Assembly (NCBI GenBank): GCA_002256985.1
Contig: NCGO01000002.1
Location: 372,001-436,000 of the forward strand
Length of the DNA: 64,000 nt
Direction: 5' to 3'
DNA from: Novosphingobium sp. 28-62-57
Lineage (GTDB): Bacteria > Pseudomonadota > Alphaproteobacteria > Sphingomonadales > Sphingomonadaceae
Shown here: piece by piece, positions 34,553-43,249 of the stretch
Layout of the letters: the number at the start of each line of letters is the position of its first letter
How positions within the stretch are numbered: the stretch's first letter is position 1
The notes under the pieces: model-generated
Told to the model about the DNA's origin: nothing
The model's input: only the letters and a program-made list of their open reading frames with translations
Database searches by the model: none
Program-made: the position numbers and the translations under genes

Positions 34553-35845
34553 CTAAACCGCGTCCTTGCGCACGGCAAAGACGCACAGCACCACGACCGA
34601 TAGCGTCAGCGCCTCGATCACGCCCCAAACCAGCCATGGCGAATGGCCATAGAGCCACACGCCAATGGCAGGCGCGGCGATATAGGCCGCACCATTGACC
34701 GATGTGACGATGCCTGCGGCCTGCCCCTGCTCTCCGCGACCGACGGCAAGGCTGGCGCCCGATGTGAAGCCGGGGCGGAACATCCCGAATCCCAGCGAAG
34801 CGACGGCAAAGCCGACCGCGATGGTGTGCAAGTCGCTCCCTGCGGCAATTGGCAGCACGCCCAGTGTGGCAAGGCCCATGCCCCACAGCGTGGAGGTGCG
34901 CGGGCCCATGCCCAGCATCGGGATCAACCCCCACTGCGCCAGCAAAGTGGCCACCGCCCCTGCCATCAGCACCAGCCCGACCGGGCCCGCCCCCGCATCG
35001 GGATCACCGCGCAACCCCAACCGGTCCAGCAGCAGGAACCCGATCACGCCCAGCACCATGGCTTGCGCATGGCCACCGATCAGCCCAGCCAACAGCCATG
35101 GACGCAGGCGCTGATCCCGCAGCCGCAGCCGTGCAGCTTCGACCGGTTGTTCGGCGGTGTCCTCTGCTGCCATCGGTGCATTCGATGATCCGCCATAAGG
35201 ATCGGCCATGACCTCGCCGCGCCCGGCAAAGCGCGGGTCATCATCAGGCAGGCGCGTGCGCAGCAGCACCAGCACGATCACGCCCATGATCGCAAAGACC
35301 GCAAAAGGCCCGACCAGACCGATGCCGGGCAGGATCATCAGCGGGGCGAGCGCCGGGCCCAGCACGGTGCCAAGGCCAAAGCTGGACGCCACCAGCGCGA
35401 GCGCCTTGGTCCGCTCGGCCCGGCCCGTTCTGCTCGCCACATAGGCCTGCACCGCAGGCGGCGCGGCCGATCCCAGCAGCCCGTAGAACGAGCGCGCCAG
35501 GGCAAACAGGCTCATCGTCATCACGCCGCTCAGCCAGCCATTGAGGCCGAAATGGAGGATGGCCCCGCACAGGGTGAACGAGAGGATGAAGCCGATGACG
35601 CCCAGCGCCATCATCGCCTTGCGGCCCCGGCGATCAGACCGGCGCGCCCAATAGGGTGCGAGCATGACCCACAAAAGCGCCGACCATGAATAGGCAAGGC
35701 TGACCCACACATCGGCGATGCCAAGCCGCGTGCCGACCGATGGCATGACCGATTGCATCGCCGTATTCCCGGCCGCTGTCACCAGCATCACCGCAAACAG
35801 CAGCGCCATGCGTTCCCGTGGCAGCCGAACCGCGCCCTCGGTCAT
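34553..35845 (-). CDS. MFS transporter
   Basis: The 430-aa membrane protein has twelve predicted membrane segments. The MFS loop motif between segments 2 and 3 (APYWARRSDRRGRKAMM, about residues 63-79) is well conserved, and the second half repeats it weakly. The overall style is that of the drug/metabolite:H+ antiporters (TetA/PmrA-like). It ends 2 bp from the end of the convergent CDP-alcohol transferase. The substrate is unknown; export of a phospho-inositol product is possible but speculative. Confidence 0.85.
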   Translation of the reverse strand: MTEGAVRLPRERMALLFAVMLVTAAGNTAMQSVMPSVGTRLGIADVWVSLAYSWSALLWVMLAPYWARRSDRRGRKAMMALGVIGFILSFTLCGAILHFGLNGWLSGVMTMSLFALARSFYGLLGSAAPPAVQAYVASRTGRAERTKALALVASSFGLGTVLGPALAPLMILPGIGLVGPFAVFAIMGVIVLVLLRTRLPDDDPRFAGRGEVMADPYGGSSNAPMAAEDTAEQPVEAARLRLRDQRLRPWLLAGLIGGHAQAMVLGVIGFLLLDRLGLRGDPDAGAGPVGLVLMAGAVATLLAQWGLIPMLGMGPRTSTLWGMGLATLGVLPIAAGSDLHTIAVGFAVASLGFGMFRPGFTSGASLAVGRGEQGQAAGIVTSVNGAAYIAAPAIGVWLYGHSPWLVWGVIEALTLSVVVLCVFAVRKDAV

Positions 35846-35976
35846 CGTCTTTCCTGCCCGCTTGTCTGCTGGTGGATCATTCTGGACGGTTAGGCGCGCT
35901 GCTCCGTGCTTGCAATGCCGTTACAAATTTGCGACTCGCATGAATTGTTCAGACCGGCAGAGGATGTCTTCCTGCA

Positions 35977-36603
35977 ATGACTTCGACCCAGGTTGCGCGC
36001 GCGCCCCTTCTCCAGCGGGCAAAGCGCAAGGCAGAACGCCTGCTCGGCCCTGCCGGGATCTTCTTCCGGGGCTTCCTCAAGCACCCGGGCATGGTGGGGG
36101 CCATTGTTCCGTCATCAAACCGCACGATTGAGCGGGTTTTGTCGGTGGTAGACTGGGAAGAATGCCAGCTGTTCGTGGAATATGGCCCCGGCGTTGGCAC
36201 ATTCTGCCGCCCGGTGCTCGACAAGCTGCGCCGTGACGGGCGGCTGATCGTGATCGATACCAATCCCGATTTCATCGACTACCTTCAGAAAACCATCGGC
36301 GACAGCCGCTTCATCGCGGTGCATGGTTCCGCGACTGATGTGGAAGAGATCGTGCGCGCCAATGGTTTTGAGCATGCCGATTACGTGCTTTCTGGCCTGC
36401 CCTTCTCGAACCTGCCCGAAGGGGTAGGTCCGGCGATCATGGGCGCCACGCACAGCGTGCTGCGTCCCGGTGGCGCATTCCTCGTCTATCAGTACACGGC
36501 GCGCGCGCGCGATCTGATGGGCCAGTTCTTCCGCCGCATCGACAAGGGCTTTGAGCCGGTCAACCTGCCGCCTTGCGTGATCAGCTGGGGCTGGAAAGAG
36601 TAG
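35977..36603 (+). CDS. Phospholipid N-methyltransferase-like SAM methyltransferase
   Basis: The 208-aa protein has the class I methyltransferase glycine motif LFVEYGPGVGTFCRPVLDKL, then LIVIDTNPDF (motif II) and DYVLSGLPFSNLP (the motif IV position resembling NPPY/GLPF). The N-terminus FFRGFLKHPGMVGAIVPSS is typical of the PmtA phosphatidylethanolamine methyltransferase family in alphaproteobacteria. It probably methylates a lipid headgroup. Length fits. It lies next to the CDP-alcohol/inositol gene group, which adds to the lipid theme. rRNA dimethyltransferases share motifs but are longer. Confidence 0.78.
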   Translation: MTSTQVARAPLLQRAKRKAERLLGPAGIFFRGFLKHPGMVGAIVPSSNRTIERVLSVVDWEECQLFVEYGPGVGTFCRPVLDKLRRDGRLIVIDTNPDFIDYLQKTIGDSRFIAVHGSATDVEEIVRANGFEHADYVLSGLPFSNLPEGVGPAIMGATHSVLRPGGAFLVYQYTARARDLMGQFFRRIDKGFEPVNLPPCVISWGWKE

Positions 36604-36650
36604 GCGCTTTTCAGCGATCTAGAATGAGATAAAGTTGAACGAACTCAGGT

Positions 36651-36670
36651 CTTCGCTCGACCCGAACGGG
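36651..36670. repeat. Single diverged arm of the GTTCGTGTCGAG inverted repeat
   Basis: CTTCGCTCGACCCGAACGGG resembles the right arm of the perfect repeat at 2816-2843, but no partner arm is nearby. It lies between convergent genes, like the intact copy. Confidence 0.55.
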
Positions 36671-36707
36671 ACTTGTTTTGGATCAGAGTAATGTCATCCG
36701 ACTCTGA

Positions 36708-37529
36708 TCAACCAAAGATGTCGCCAATCTCTTCTGCGCCATCGCCCGCCAACTGGCGATAGACCGCCGCCAGCATCGCCACGAAATAGACCAGCGCGCC
36801 TGCGGTCAGCGTGCTGGAGACCGCAGCGGTCAGGACTTGTTGCACGGTGCCGCCGGTGGTCAGCACCAGCACCACGCCCACCAGCATCATCGCCAGGCCA
36901 TAGATCACGGCAAATAGCAGTCCGGCCAGCACGAAGAACGTCAGCAACCGGCCCGAATTGCCACTGGTCAAGGCCCACGAGCGTTTCAGCGCCTGCACGG
37001 GATTGCGCTCTGCCTCAATCGCCAAGACCGGCGCGACCAGAGCCAGACGCACGCTGCACCAGATCATCGCGATGAATGCGCCGATGATGGCCACGGCCGC
37101 AATCGCCTGTTGCCCGGTCAAGGCCGCGGCGCTGACCAGCACCAGAAACCCCATGCCCAGCACCGCGCCGACCATGATCTGCGCCAGAATATAGGGGCCA
37201 AGCGCATGGAACCCGCGCCGGATCGCCTGTGCCACGGTGGGCAGGTGCCGGTCGGTCATCACGATCAGCATCGAGACGGTGCCGGCCATCTGCAGCAAGG
37301 TGACGACGATCAGCAGCGGCAGGGATTCGGTCCATGCATCGGCAATGGTTTCCATCATCTCGCGCGGGGGGGTGCCCGGTGCCATCTGCGGTTCGGGCAC
37401 GAAAACCGAGAACGCCAGGCTGGGGAACAGGAAGAACACACCGGCAATCGCGATCAGCACATCACGGTTGGCGGCGACAAGGCGCGTGGCGGTTTTCCAG
37501 GCAAGGCTGCTGTCAAGACGAGGGGTCAT
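36708..37529 (-). CDS. Membrane protein, glycerophosphodiester phosphodiesterase membrane-domain-like
   Basis: The 273-aa protein has about six membrane segments. The stretch [21 protein letters not shown] in a loop before the fifth segment is the signature of a widespread family of membrane domains found alone or fused to glycerophosphodiester phosphodiesterases. No phosphodiesterase domain is attached here, so function is unknown. It faces divergently the lipB gene (116 bp between starts). Confidence 0.72.
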   Translation of the reverse strand: MTPRLDSSLAWKTATRLVAANRDVLIAIAGVFFLFPSLAFSVFVPEPQMAPGTPPREMMETIADAWTESLPLLIVVTLLQMAGTVSMLIVMTDRHLPTVAQAIRRGFHALGPYILAQIMVGAVLGMGFLVLVSAAALTGQQAIAAVAIIGAFIAMIWCSVRLALVAPVLAIEAERNPVQALKRSWALTSGNSGRLLTFFVLAGLLFAVIYGLAMMLVGVVLVLTTGGTVQQVLTAAVSSTLTAGALVYFVAMLAAVYRQLAGDGAEEIGDIFG

Positions 37530-37645
37530 GGCGCGTCTCTAGCAGCGCAAACCCGGTTGTGTCGAACGCCGCGTTACGGTTTTGGAACGCGCGGCGGTGG
37601 CTGCTCCCTCTTGATGCAACGGGGCGTCTGCGCCATGCGGTGATC

Positions 37646-38314
37646 ATGTCCGGTCAGCCTTCCATCGAAATCCGCCGTGAAGCCGCGCAAGTGCCCTATC
37701 GCACCGCGCTTGATGCCATGGCCGCGCGCAATGCGGCGATTGCCGATGGCACCGCGCAGGAACTGCTCTGGCTGCTCGAACACCCCCCGGTCTACACCGC
37801 CGGAACCAGCGCTGCGCCCGAAGAGCTGCTCGATCCGCGGTTCGAAGTGGTCGAGGCCGGGCGTGGCGGGCGCTATACCTATCACGGGCCGGGCCAGCGC
37901 ATCGGCTATGTCCTGCTCGATCTGCGCACGCGCGCACGCGACGTGCGCGGTTTTGTCCATGCGCTGGAAGGCTGGGTGATCGATACACTGGCCGATTTCG
38001 GCGTGGATGCCTGGCGGGCCGAAGGGCGCGTTGGCATCTGGACCCATGGCGCAGACGGGCGCGAGGCCAAGATTGGCGCAATCGGCGTGCGCATCCGTCG
38101 CTGGGTGACGATGCATGGCTTTTCGGTGAACCTGTCACCTGATCTTGCACACTTTGGCGGCATCGTGCCTTGCGGGATCGACGAATTCGGCGTTACCAGC
38201 CTTGCTGCCTTGGGCCGCCCTGTAACATCGGAAGCGTGGGATGAGGCGCTGCTGGCCCATCTTGATCGCTTCCTTGCCAAGCTCGACATGCCCTGCCCAC
38301 CGGAGTCTGCATGA
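37646..38314 (+). CDS. lipB: Lipoyl(octanoyl) transferase
   Basis: The 222-aa enzyme transfers octanoyl groups from acyl carrier protein to lipoyl domains. It shows [14 protein letters not shown], the [15 protein letters not shown] catalytic segment and [21 protein letters not shown] with the conserved Lys. The catalytic Cys is in [15 protein letters not shown] use the ATG at 37646; the frame is open far upstream but reads as antisense of the neighbouring membrane gene. Its stop overlaps the next ATG by 4 bp. Confidence 0.94.
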   Translation: MSGQPSIEIRREAAQVPYRTALDAMAARNAAIADGTAQELLWLLEHPPVYTAGTSAAPEELLDPRFEVVEAGRGGRYTYHGPGQRIGYVLLDLRTRARDVRGFVHALEGWVIDTLADFGVDAWRAEGRVGIWTHGADGREAKIGAIGVRIRRWVTMHGFSVNLSPDLAHFGGIVPCGIDEFGVTSLAALGRPVTSEAWDEALLAHLDRFLAKLDMPCPPESA

Positions 38315-38601
38315 AGTATCACCGCCCTATTGTGCTTGCCCTGTGCGTGGCTTTGGCGGCCTGTGATCAGCAGGGCGGGGATAAGAGCGCCCCTGCCGGC
38401 AGTGGCGAAGTGCTGCCAGGATCGATTTCGGATGACATGATCGATCTGGATACATCCACGGCAGCCCCGCCGCTGGCTCCGGCAAAGGTGAAGGCAGCGG
38501 CAAAGAGCGCGCCCGATGCGAGTTCGGCGGCAAGCGAGCCGGAACCCGCTGTTGCCGCGGCTGCAGAAGCGCCTGCCGAAAGCTCAGGCCGAACCGAGTA
38601 G
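38311..38601 (+). CDS. Small Ala/Pro-rich lipoprotein
   Basis: The 96-aa protein begins with a signal peptide and lipobox (VALAACDQ, Cys at residue 19). The rest is low-complexity, rich in Ala, Pro, Ser and Glu, probably disordered in the periplasm. The start overlaps the lipB stop (ATGA), so it is coupled to lipB. Its end overlaps the convergent CitE gene by 18 bp. I do not recognise a family. Confidence 0.7.
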   Translation: MKYHRPIVLALCVALAACDQQGGDKSAPAGSGEVLPGSISDDMIDLDTSTAAPPLAPAKVKAAAKSAPDASSAASEPEPAVAAAAEAPAESSGRTE

Positions 38602-39465
38602 CTGCCGCGCCATCCGCAAATGTGGCTGATCAATCATCCGGCCATTGTATTGCAGCGTCCCGGCATCGGGATTTTCATCGAACAGGGCAAGGATTGCCTT
38701 GGCCTCGGCCAGTTCCGCCTCGGTCGGGGCGAAGGCGGCGTTGATGATCGGCACTTGTGACGGGTGGATCGCCAGCATCCCGGTAAAGCCATCAGCCCGC
38801 GCGGCTTCGGCGGCGCGTTTGGTCGCCGCTTCGTTGCGAAAATCGTCGTTCAGCGTGTCGATCGCCCACACGCTCCGGGCGTGGGCCACCAGCAGGCATT
38901 GTGCGCGGATAAAGCGGAAAGCATCGGTCCATGCTCCATCGGCATCGCGCTTGCGCGTGGCACCCAGCACCGCCGAAAGGTCCTCTGCGCCCCAGGTCAA
39001 TCCAGCGAGGCGCGGCATCGGGGCATCGGCATAGGCCGGAATGGTCAGCGCGGATCGCGCGGTTTCGCTCACCAGTGGCAGGATGCGGGTTGATCCGTTG
39101 GCAAGGCGGTGGCGCTGTTCCATCTCATAGATCTCTGCGGCCAATTGGCGCAGTTGTTCGGGGCCTTCGCACTTGGGCAGCATTACGCCATCGGGCGCGC
39201 CTGCCATGACGGTGGCCAGATCGTCCTGCCACACGCCGGTATCAAAGGCATTGATGCGCACCCAGCGCGCCACCGGTTTGCTTTCGGTCAGGTGATGGCG
39301 ATGGGCCGCCAGCCAATCGCGCGCCAGAATGCGTGCGTGTGGCTTGGCGGCAGGCGCCACCGCGTCTTCCAGATCGACAATCACCGCATGCGCGCCGGTG
39401 CTCATGGCCTTGCCCAGCTTCTTCTCGCTGTCACCGGGAACGAAAAGCCATGAACGTGGCGGCAT
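38584..39465 (-). CDS. HpcH/HpaI-type CoA ester lyase (CitE-like)
   Basis: The 293-aa TIM-barrel protein starts with PRSWLFVPGDSEKKLGKAM and has VIVDLEDAVAP, RVNAFDT-like RINAFDTG, MLPKCEGPEQL with the metal-ligand Glu, and MLAIHPSQV. Relatives are citrate lyase beta-like proteins and (3S)-malyl-CoA or citramalyl-CoA lyases or thioesterases. No citrate lyase alpha/gamma genes are near, so a stand-alone CitE-like role is likely. It is 18 bp downstream of the old-yellow enzyme gene in the same direction. Confidence 0.87.
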   Translation of the reverse strand: MPPRSWLFVPGDSEKKLGKAMSTGAHAVIVDLEDAVAPAAKPHARILARDWLAAHRHHLTESKPVARWVRINAFDTGVWQDDLATVMAGAPDGVMLPKCEGPEQLRQLAAEIYEMEQRHRLANGSTRILPLVSETARSALTIPAYADAPMPRLAGLTWGAEDLSAVLGATRKRDADGAWTDAFRFIRAQCLLVAHARSVWAIDTLNDDFRNEAATKRAAEAARADGFTGMLAIHPSQVPIINAAFAPTEAELAEAKAILALFDENPDAGTLQYNGRMIDQPHLRMARQLLGSA

Positions 39466-39483
39466 GCGGGTGTTCTCCTTGGA

Positions 39484-40617
39484 TCAGGCCGTTGCAGATT
39501 CCTCAGCCGCAGTTTCCTCGGCCGCACCTTCCTGCGCAAGCGTCGGATAGTCGGTATAGCCGTGTTCGCCGGGGAAATACCACGTTTGCGGCACACCGAT
39601 GTTGGGATTGAGGTGCGCGCCCTTGTGGATGCGCTCCACCAGATCGGGGTTCGAGATGAACGGGCGGCCAAAGCTGATCGCATCGGCGCGGCCCGATGCC
39701 ACGTCTGCGGCGGCTTCTTCCGGCGTGTAGTCGCTGTTGAGCACCAGTGGCCCGGTATAGATCGCGCGGATCACGCCATCCTGCTTGGGCACTTCGGTTG
39801 CGCCGAAAGTGCCGCCCGGCCCCGGCTGGCGCAGTTCGACAAAGCTGACGCCCAACTCCTGCAGCACGCGCGCGGCCTCGCCAAAGGTGGCGGCAGGGTT
39901 GCTGTCGTCGGTCCCTTGCGAATCGCCATTGGGTGACAGGCGGATCGAAACCCGGTCCTTGCCCCAGACTGCGATCAGTTCTTCCACCACTTCGCGCATC
40001 AATCGCACGCGGTTTTGCGGGCTGCCGCCGTAATCGTCATCGCGCAAGTTCGTGCCATCGCGCAGGAACTGGTCGATCAGATAGCCATTGGCGGCGTGAA
40101 GCTGCACGCCGTCGAACCCGGCCTTTTTCGCGTTTTCAGCAGCGCGGCGATAATCGCCGATCAGGCGCGGCATTTCATCGATGCCAAGGGCGCGCGCCTG
40201 TTCATAAGGCTTGGTGCCCTCGGCAGTGTGGGCGTGGCCCGGTGCAGTCGTGGCCGATGCCGAAACGGGCGGCTCTCCGCCAAGGAAGCTGGAATGCACC
40301 ACGCGGCCCATGTGCCACAACTGCAGCACGATGCGCCCGCCTTCGGCATGCACGGCCTCGACAATCGGCTTCCATGCTTCGGTCTGCTCATCGCTCCAGA
40401 TACCCGGCGCGCTGGGCCAGCCAAGGCCTTCGCGGCTGATGCCGGTGGCCTCGGTGATGATCAGCCCGGCGCTGGCGCGCTGGCGATAGTATTCGATCAT
40501 GATCGGCGTTGGCACGCTGTCACCGGTGGCACGACCACGGGTGAGCGGGGCCATGATGATCCGGTTGGGCGCTTCGATCGCGCCGAGACGGATGGGCTGG
40601 AACAACGGTTCATGCAT
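39484..40617 (-). CDS. Old yellow enzyme family alkene reductase
   Basis: The 377-aa FMN protein fits the OYE family: start LFQPIRLGAIEAPNRIIMAPLTR, then GWPSAPGIWSDEQ, FDGVQLHAANGYLIDQFL and DAISFGRPFISNPDLVERI. HAAN is the usual substrate-binding His-Asn pair. These NAD(P)H-dependent enzymes reduce activated C=C bonds or nitro compounds. The C-terminus is extended by an Ala/Glu-rich tail. It is upstream of the CitE-like gene and may be co-transcribed; the metabolic link is not obvious. Confidence 0.9.
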   Translation of the reverse strand: MHEPLFQPIRLGAIEAPNRIIMAPLTRGRATGDSVPTPIMIEYYRQRASAGLIITEATGISREGLGWPSAPGIWSDEQTEAWKPIVEAVHAEGGRIVLQLWHMGRVVHSSFLGGEPPVSASATTAPGHAHTAEGTKPYEQARALGIDEMPRLIGDYRRAAENAKKAGFDGVQLHAANGYLIDQFLRDGTNLRDDDYGGSPQNRVRLMREVVEELIAVWGKDRVSIRLSPNGDSQGTDDSNPAATFGEAARVLQELGVSFVELRQPGPGGTFGATEVPKQDGVIRAIYTGPLVLNSDYTPEEAAADVASGRADAISFGRPFISNPDLVERIHKGAHLNPNIGVPQTWYFPGEHGYTDYPTLAQEGAAEETAAEESATA

Positions 40618-40691
40618 GCTAGGAGGCCTTTCAATTCAACACTCGGCGAACCGCACTGGGTTTCGCTTTGAAACTGGATTAAGCAGCGCCG

Positions 40692-41603
40692 ATGGTGAAT
40701 TCAAGTGACGCGGACCAGTCATTTCGTCCCGGACCCAAGCATTTCCTTGCCCTGCTGACAGGAAACATTGCGCTGGCTTTGGGGCCATGGTTCGTGCGCG
40801 TGGCCGATAGCGGGCCGGTTTCGGCAGGGCTGTGGCGGCTGGCGCTGGCCTTGCCCCTGCTGGCGCTGTTCGCCTTCCGCGCGCGCGAACCGATGTGGGG
40901 CTTTGCGCGCAAGGACTGGTGGATCATCATCGCCGCAGGGGTCGTGTTCGCGCTTGATCTGGCCAGTTGGCACGTCGGGATCGAGATGACGAAGCTCGGC
41001 AATGCCACGCTGTTCGGCAATTCGGGCAGCGTGATCCTGATGATCTGGGGACTGGTCGCGATGCACCGCCGCCCGCACCTACGCGAGTTCGCGGCGGTGG
41101 CGATGGCGCTGGGCGGGGCGGGCCTGCTGCTGGGCCGATCTATGGAGATTGACGCGCGGACCTTGGCCGGAGACCTGTTCTGCATCCTCGCGGGCCTGTT
41201 CTATGTCGTCTACATCCTGCTGGTGCAGGGCATTCGCGGGCGCTTCGGATCGTGGAGCCTGCTGTTCTGGTCAAGCCTCGCCGGGGTGCCGGTGATGCTG
41301 GTGACGGCACTTGCGCTGGGCGAGCCAGTCTGGCCCACCGACTGGCGTCCAGTCATCGGGCTGATGTTTGCCAGCCAGATTGTGGGGCAGGGCCTGCTCG
41401 TCTATTCGCTGCGCCACTTCCCGCCGCTGGTGATCGGCTTGGTCCTGCTCACCCAGCCTGCAGTGTCGGTGCTGGTCGGCTGGGTGGCTTTCGACGAGAC
41501 GCTGGCCCTGCCAGACGCCATCGGCATGGCGCTGGTCGGCGCGGCACTGGTGCTGGCTCGGTTGGGTGAGAGTAAGGGCCCGGCCAACGAAGAAGCGGCC
41601 TGA
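40692..41603 (+). CDS. EamA/DMT-family transporter
   Basis: The 303-aa protein has ten predicted membrane segments arranged as two EamA repeats (residues ~17-150 and ~165-290). Typical motifs are NIALALGPWFVRVADSGPV, LGNATLFGNSGSVILMIWG and LTQPAVSVLVGWVAFDE. Such carriers export or import small metabolites. The substrate is unknown. Its start faces the old-yellow enzyme divergently. The short gap after it carries the operator of the toxin-antitoxin pair. Confidence 0.86.
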   Translation: MVNSSDADQSFRPGPKHFLALLTGNIALALGPWFVRVADSGPVSAGLWRLALALPLLALFAFRAREPMWGFARKDWWIIIAAGVVFALDLASWHVGIEMTKLGNATLFGNSGSVILMIWGLVAMHRRPHLREFAAVAMALGGAGLLLGRSMEIDARTLAGDLFCILAGLFYVVYILLVQGIRGRFGSWSLLFWSSLAGVPVMLVTALALGEPVWPTDWRPVIGLMFASQIVGQGLLVYSLRHFPPLVIGLVLLTQPAVSVLVGWVAFDETLALPDAIGMALVGAALVLARLGESKGPANEEAA

Positions 41604-41639
41604 AACCGCCATTCTCGACTTGGTCCCGCTGGCCTGCTA

Positions 41640-41654
41640 TATGTGATTCACATA
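41640..41654. promoter_or_regulatory. Palindromic operator candidate upstream of brnT
   Basis: TATGTGATTCACATA is a perfect 15-bp palindrome centred on T41647, 10 bp before the toxin ATG. It is a plausible binding site for the Xre-type antitoxin for autoregulation. It does not match any known site I can name. Confidence 0.6.
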
Positions 41655-41664
41655 GTCAGGGTGG

Positions 41665-41949
41665 ATGGAGTTCGAATTCGATCCCGCCAAAGATGAAGCC
41701 AATCGCTTCAAACACGGGTTGCGGCTGGCGTTTGGGATGGGGGTGTTCGGCGATCCCTTTCATCAGGTGATAGCATCGTTCCGACCCATTGATGGTGAGA
41801 GCCGATACAAGGCTGTCGGCTATATAGACGGCAAGCTTTTCACGGTGGTTTATGTTTGGCGTGGCGAACGTGTCCGTCTGATTTCAGTACGTCGGAGCAA
41901 TGGCAGTGAACAAAGAGACTACGATCGCGATTCCGGCGGACCCGAATGA
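41665..41949 (+). CDS. brnT: BrnT-family toxin
   Basis: The 94-aa protein matches BrnT toxins: EFDPAKDEANRFKHGLRLAFGM at the N-terminus, then DGKLFTVVYVWRGERVRLISVRRS with the conserved Arg and Ser near the C-terminus. BrnT is a RelE-fold ribonuclease that blocks translation. The palindromic operator sits just upstream. The start is 61 bp after the EamA gene and its end overlaps the antitoxin gene by 50 bp. Partner is an HTH protein, not canonical BrnA. Confidence 0.82.
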   Translation: MEFEFDPAKDEANRFKHGLRLAFGMGVFGDPFHQVIASFRPIDGESRYKAVGYIDGKLFTVVYVWRGERVRLISVRRSNGSEQRDYDRDSGGPE

Positions 41950-42193
41950 TCCCGAGGATTTCGATGTCAGCGTTGCGGCGCTTGAGCGCGCCCACATGGG
42001 GCGACGCTTCCGCATCCTGCGGCATCGCTTGGGATGCAGCCAGCAGGAGTTTTCGGCAGCCTACGGTATCCCGGTAGCAAACCTGCGCCAGTACGAACTT
42101 GGACGCCACATGCCCCCACCCGCAGTACGCGCCTACCTCAAGGTAATCGAGGCAGAGCCGGAAATGGTGCGGCGGGTGATGGCTGCCGGCTGA
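41900..42193 (+). CDS. Xre-type HTH antitoxin paired with BrnT
   Basis: The 97-aa protein has an acidic N-terminal arm (residues 1-30) likely to neutralise the toxin. A helix-turn-helix follows (~35-85): RFRILRHRLGCSQQEFSAAY then IPVANLRQYELGRHMPPPAV, of the HigA/NadS style. The ATG is preceded by GGAG. It overlaps the toxin gene by 50 bp in another frame, the usual toxin-first arrangement for BrnT. Canonical BrnA is ribbon-helix-helix, so this pairing is a less common variant. It ends 3 bp from nadA (convergent). Confidence 0.82.
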   Translation: MAVNKETTIAIPADPNDPEDFDVSVAALERAHMGRRFRILRHRLGCSQQEFSAAYGIPVANLRQYELGRHMPPPAVRAYLKVIEAEPEMVRRVMAAG

Positions 42194-42196
42194 ACC

Positions 42197-43195
42197 CTAA
42201 CCCCCAAACGGCCGCGCACCCAGATCGCCCATGCCGACGGTGCCACCGGCCATGTCCAGCATGCGGTCGAGGCTCTTCTTGGCGGCGAGGCGCAGGGGTT
42301 CTTCGATTTCGATGCGCGGCTGCAGGTCGCGCAGGGCGATGTAGAGCTTCTCCATCGTGTTCAGCGCCATGTAGGGGCAGATGTTGCAGTTGCAGTTGCC
42401 GTCTGCGCCCGGTGCGCCGATGAAGGTCTTGTCGGGGATCGCCAGCTGCATCTGGTGGATGATGTGCGGCTCGGTCGCCACGATCAGCGTGTCGCCGGTG
42501 AAGGTCTTGGCGAATTGCAGGATGCCGCTGGTCGAGCCGACATAGTCGCAATGATCGATGATGTGCGGCGGGCATTCGGGATGGCCTGCCACCGGTGCCC
42601 CGGGGTGCTGGGCCATCAGCTTGAGCAGCTCGGTCTCGCTGAAAGCTTCATGCACGATGCACACGCCCGGCCACAGCAGCATATCGCGCCCGAACTTGCG
42701 GTTCAGGTAGCCGCCCAGATGCCGGTCGGGGCCGAAGATGATCTTCTGTTCGGGCGGGATCTGCGCAAGGATCGTCTCGGCGCTTGATGACGTGACGATC
42801 ACGTCCGACAGCGCCTTCACCTCGGTTGAGCAGTTGATGTAGGTCAGCGCAATGTGATCGGGGTGGGCTTCGCGGAAGGCGCGGAATTTGTCGGGCGGGC
42901 AGGAATCCTCAAGGCTGCACCCGGCTTCCAGATCGGGCAGGACCACGATCTTCTGCGGGGACAGGATCTTGGCGGTATCGGCCATGAACTTCACGCCGCA
43001 AAACGCGATCACATCGGCATCGGTGGCCGCTGCCTTGCGCGACAGCTCCAGACTGTCACCAACGAAATCGGCAATGTCCTGAATTTCGGGGCGCTGATAA
43101 TAATGCCCCAGAATCACCGCATTGCGCTCCTTGCGCAAACGATTGATCTCTTCGCGCAGGTCAATTCCGGAAAGGTTGGTCGGCTGGGCAGTCAT
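42197..43195 (-). CDS. nadA: Quinolinate synthase A
   Basis: The 332-aa [4Fe-4S] enzyme condenses iminoaspartate with dihydroxyacetone phosphate to quinolinate, on the path to NAD. Expected features are HYYQRPEIQDIADFVGDS, GVKFMADTAKIL, FGPDRHLGGYLNRKFG, GHPECPPHI and GNCNCNICPYMALNTMEKL. The start is the ATG at 43195: GGGAGG lies 9 nt before it, while the ATG three codons upstream directly abuts that site and could not use it. nadB and nadC are not in the window. Confidence 0.95.
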   Translation of the reverse strand: MTAQPTNLSGIDLREEINRLRKERNAVILGHYYQRPEIQDIADFVGDSLELSRKAAATDADVIAFCGVKFMADTAKILSPQKIVVLPDLEAGCSLEDSCPPDKFRAFREAHPDHIALTYINCSTEVKALSDVIVTSSSAETILAQIPPEQKIIFGPDRHLGGYLNRKFGRDMLLWPGVCIVHEAFSETELLKLMAQHPGAPVAGHPECPPHIIDHCDYVGSTSGILQFAKTFTGDTLIVATEPHIIHQMQLAIPDKTFIGAPGADGNCNCNICPYMALNTMEKLYIALRDLQPRIEIEEPLRLAAKKSLDRMLDMAGGTVGMGDLGARPFGG

Positions 43196-43249
43196 CGCAG
43201 GCATCCTCCCGCCCGCTTGGCACGCGGACGAGAGGCGGACTTAGGGTCC

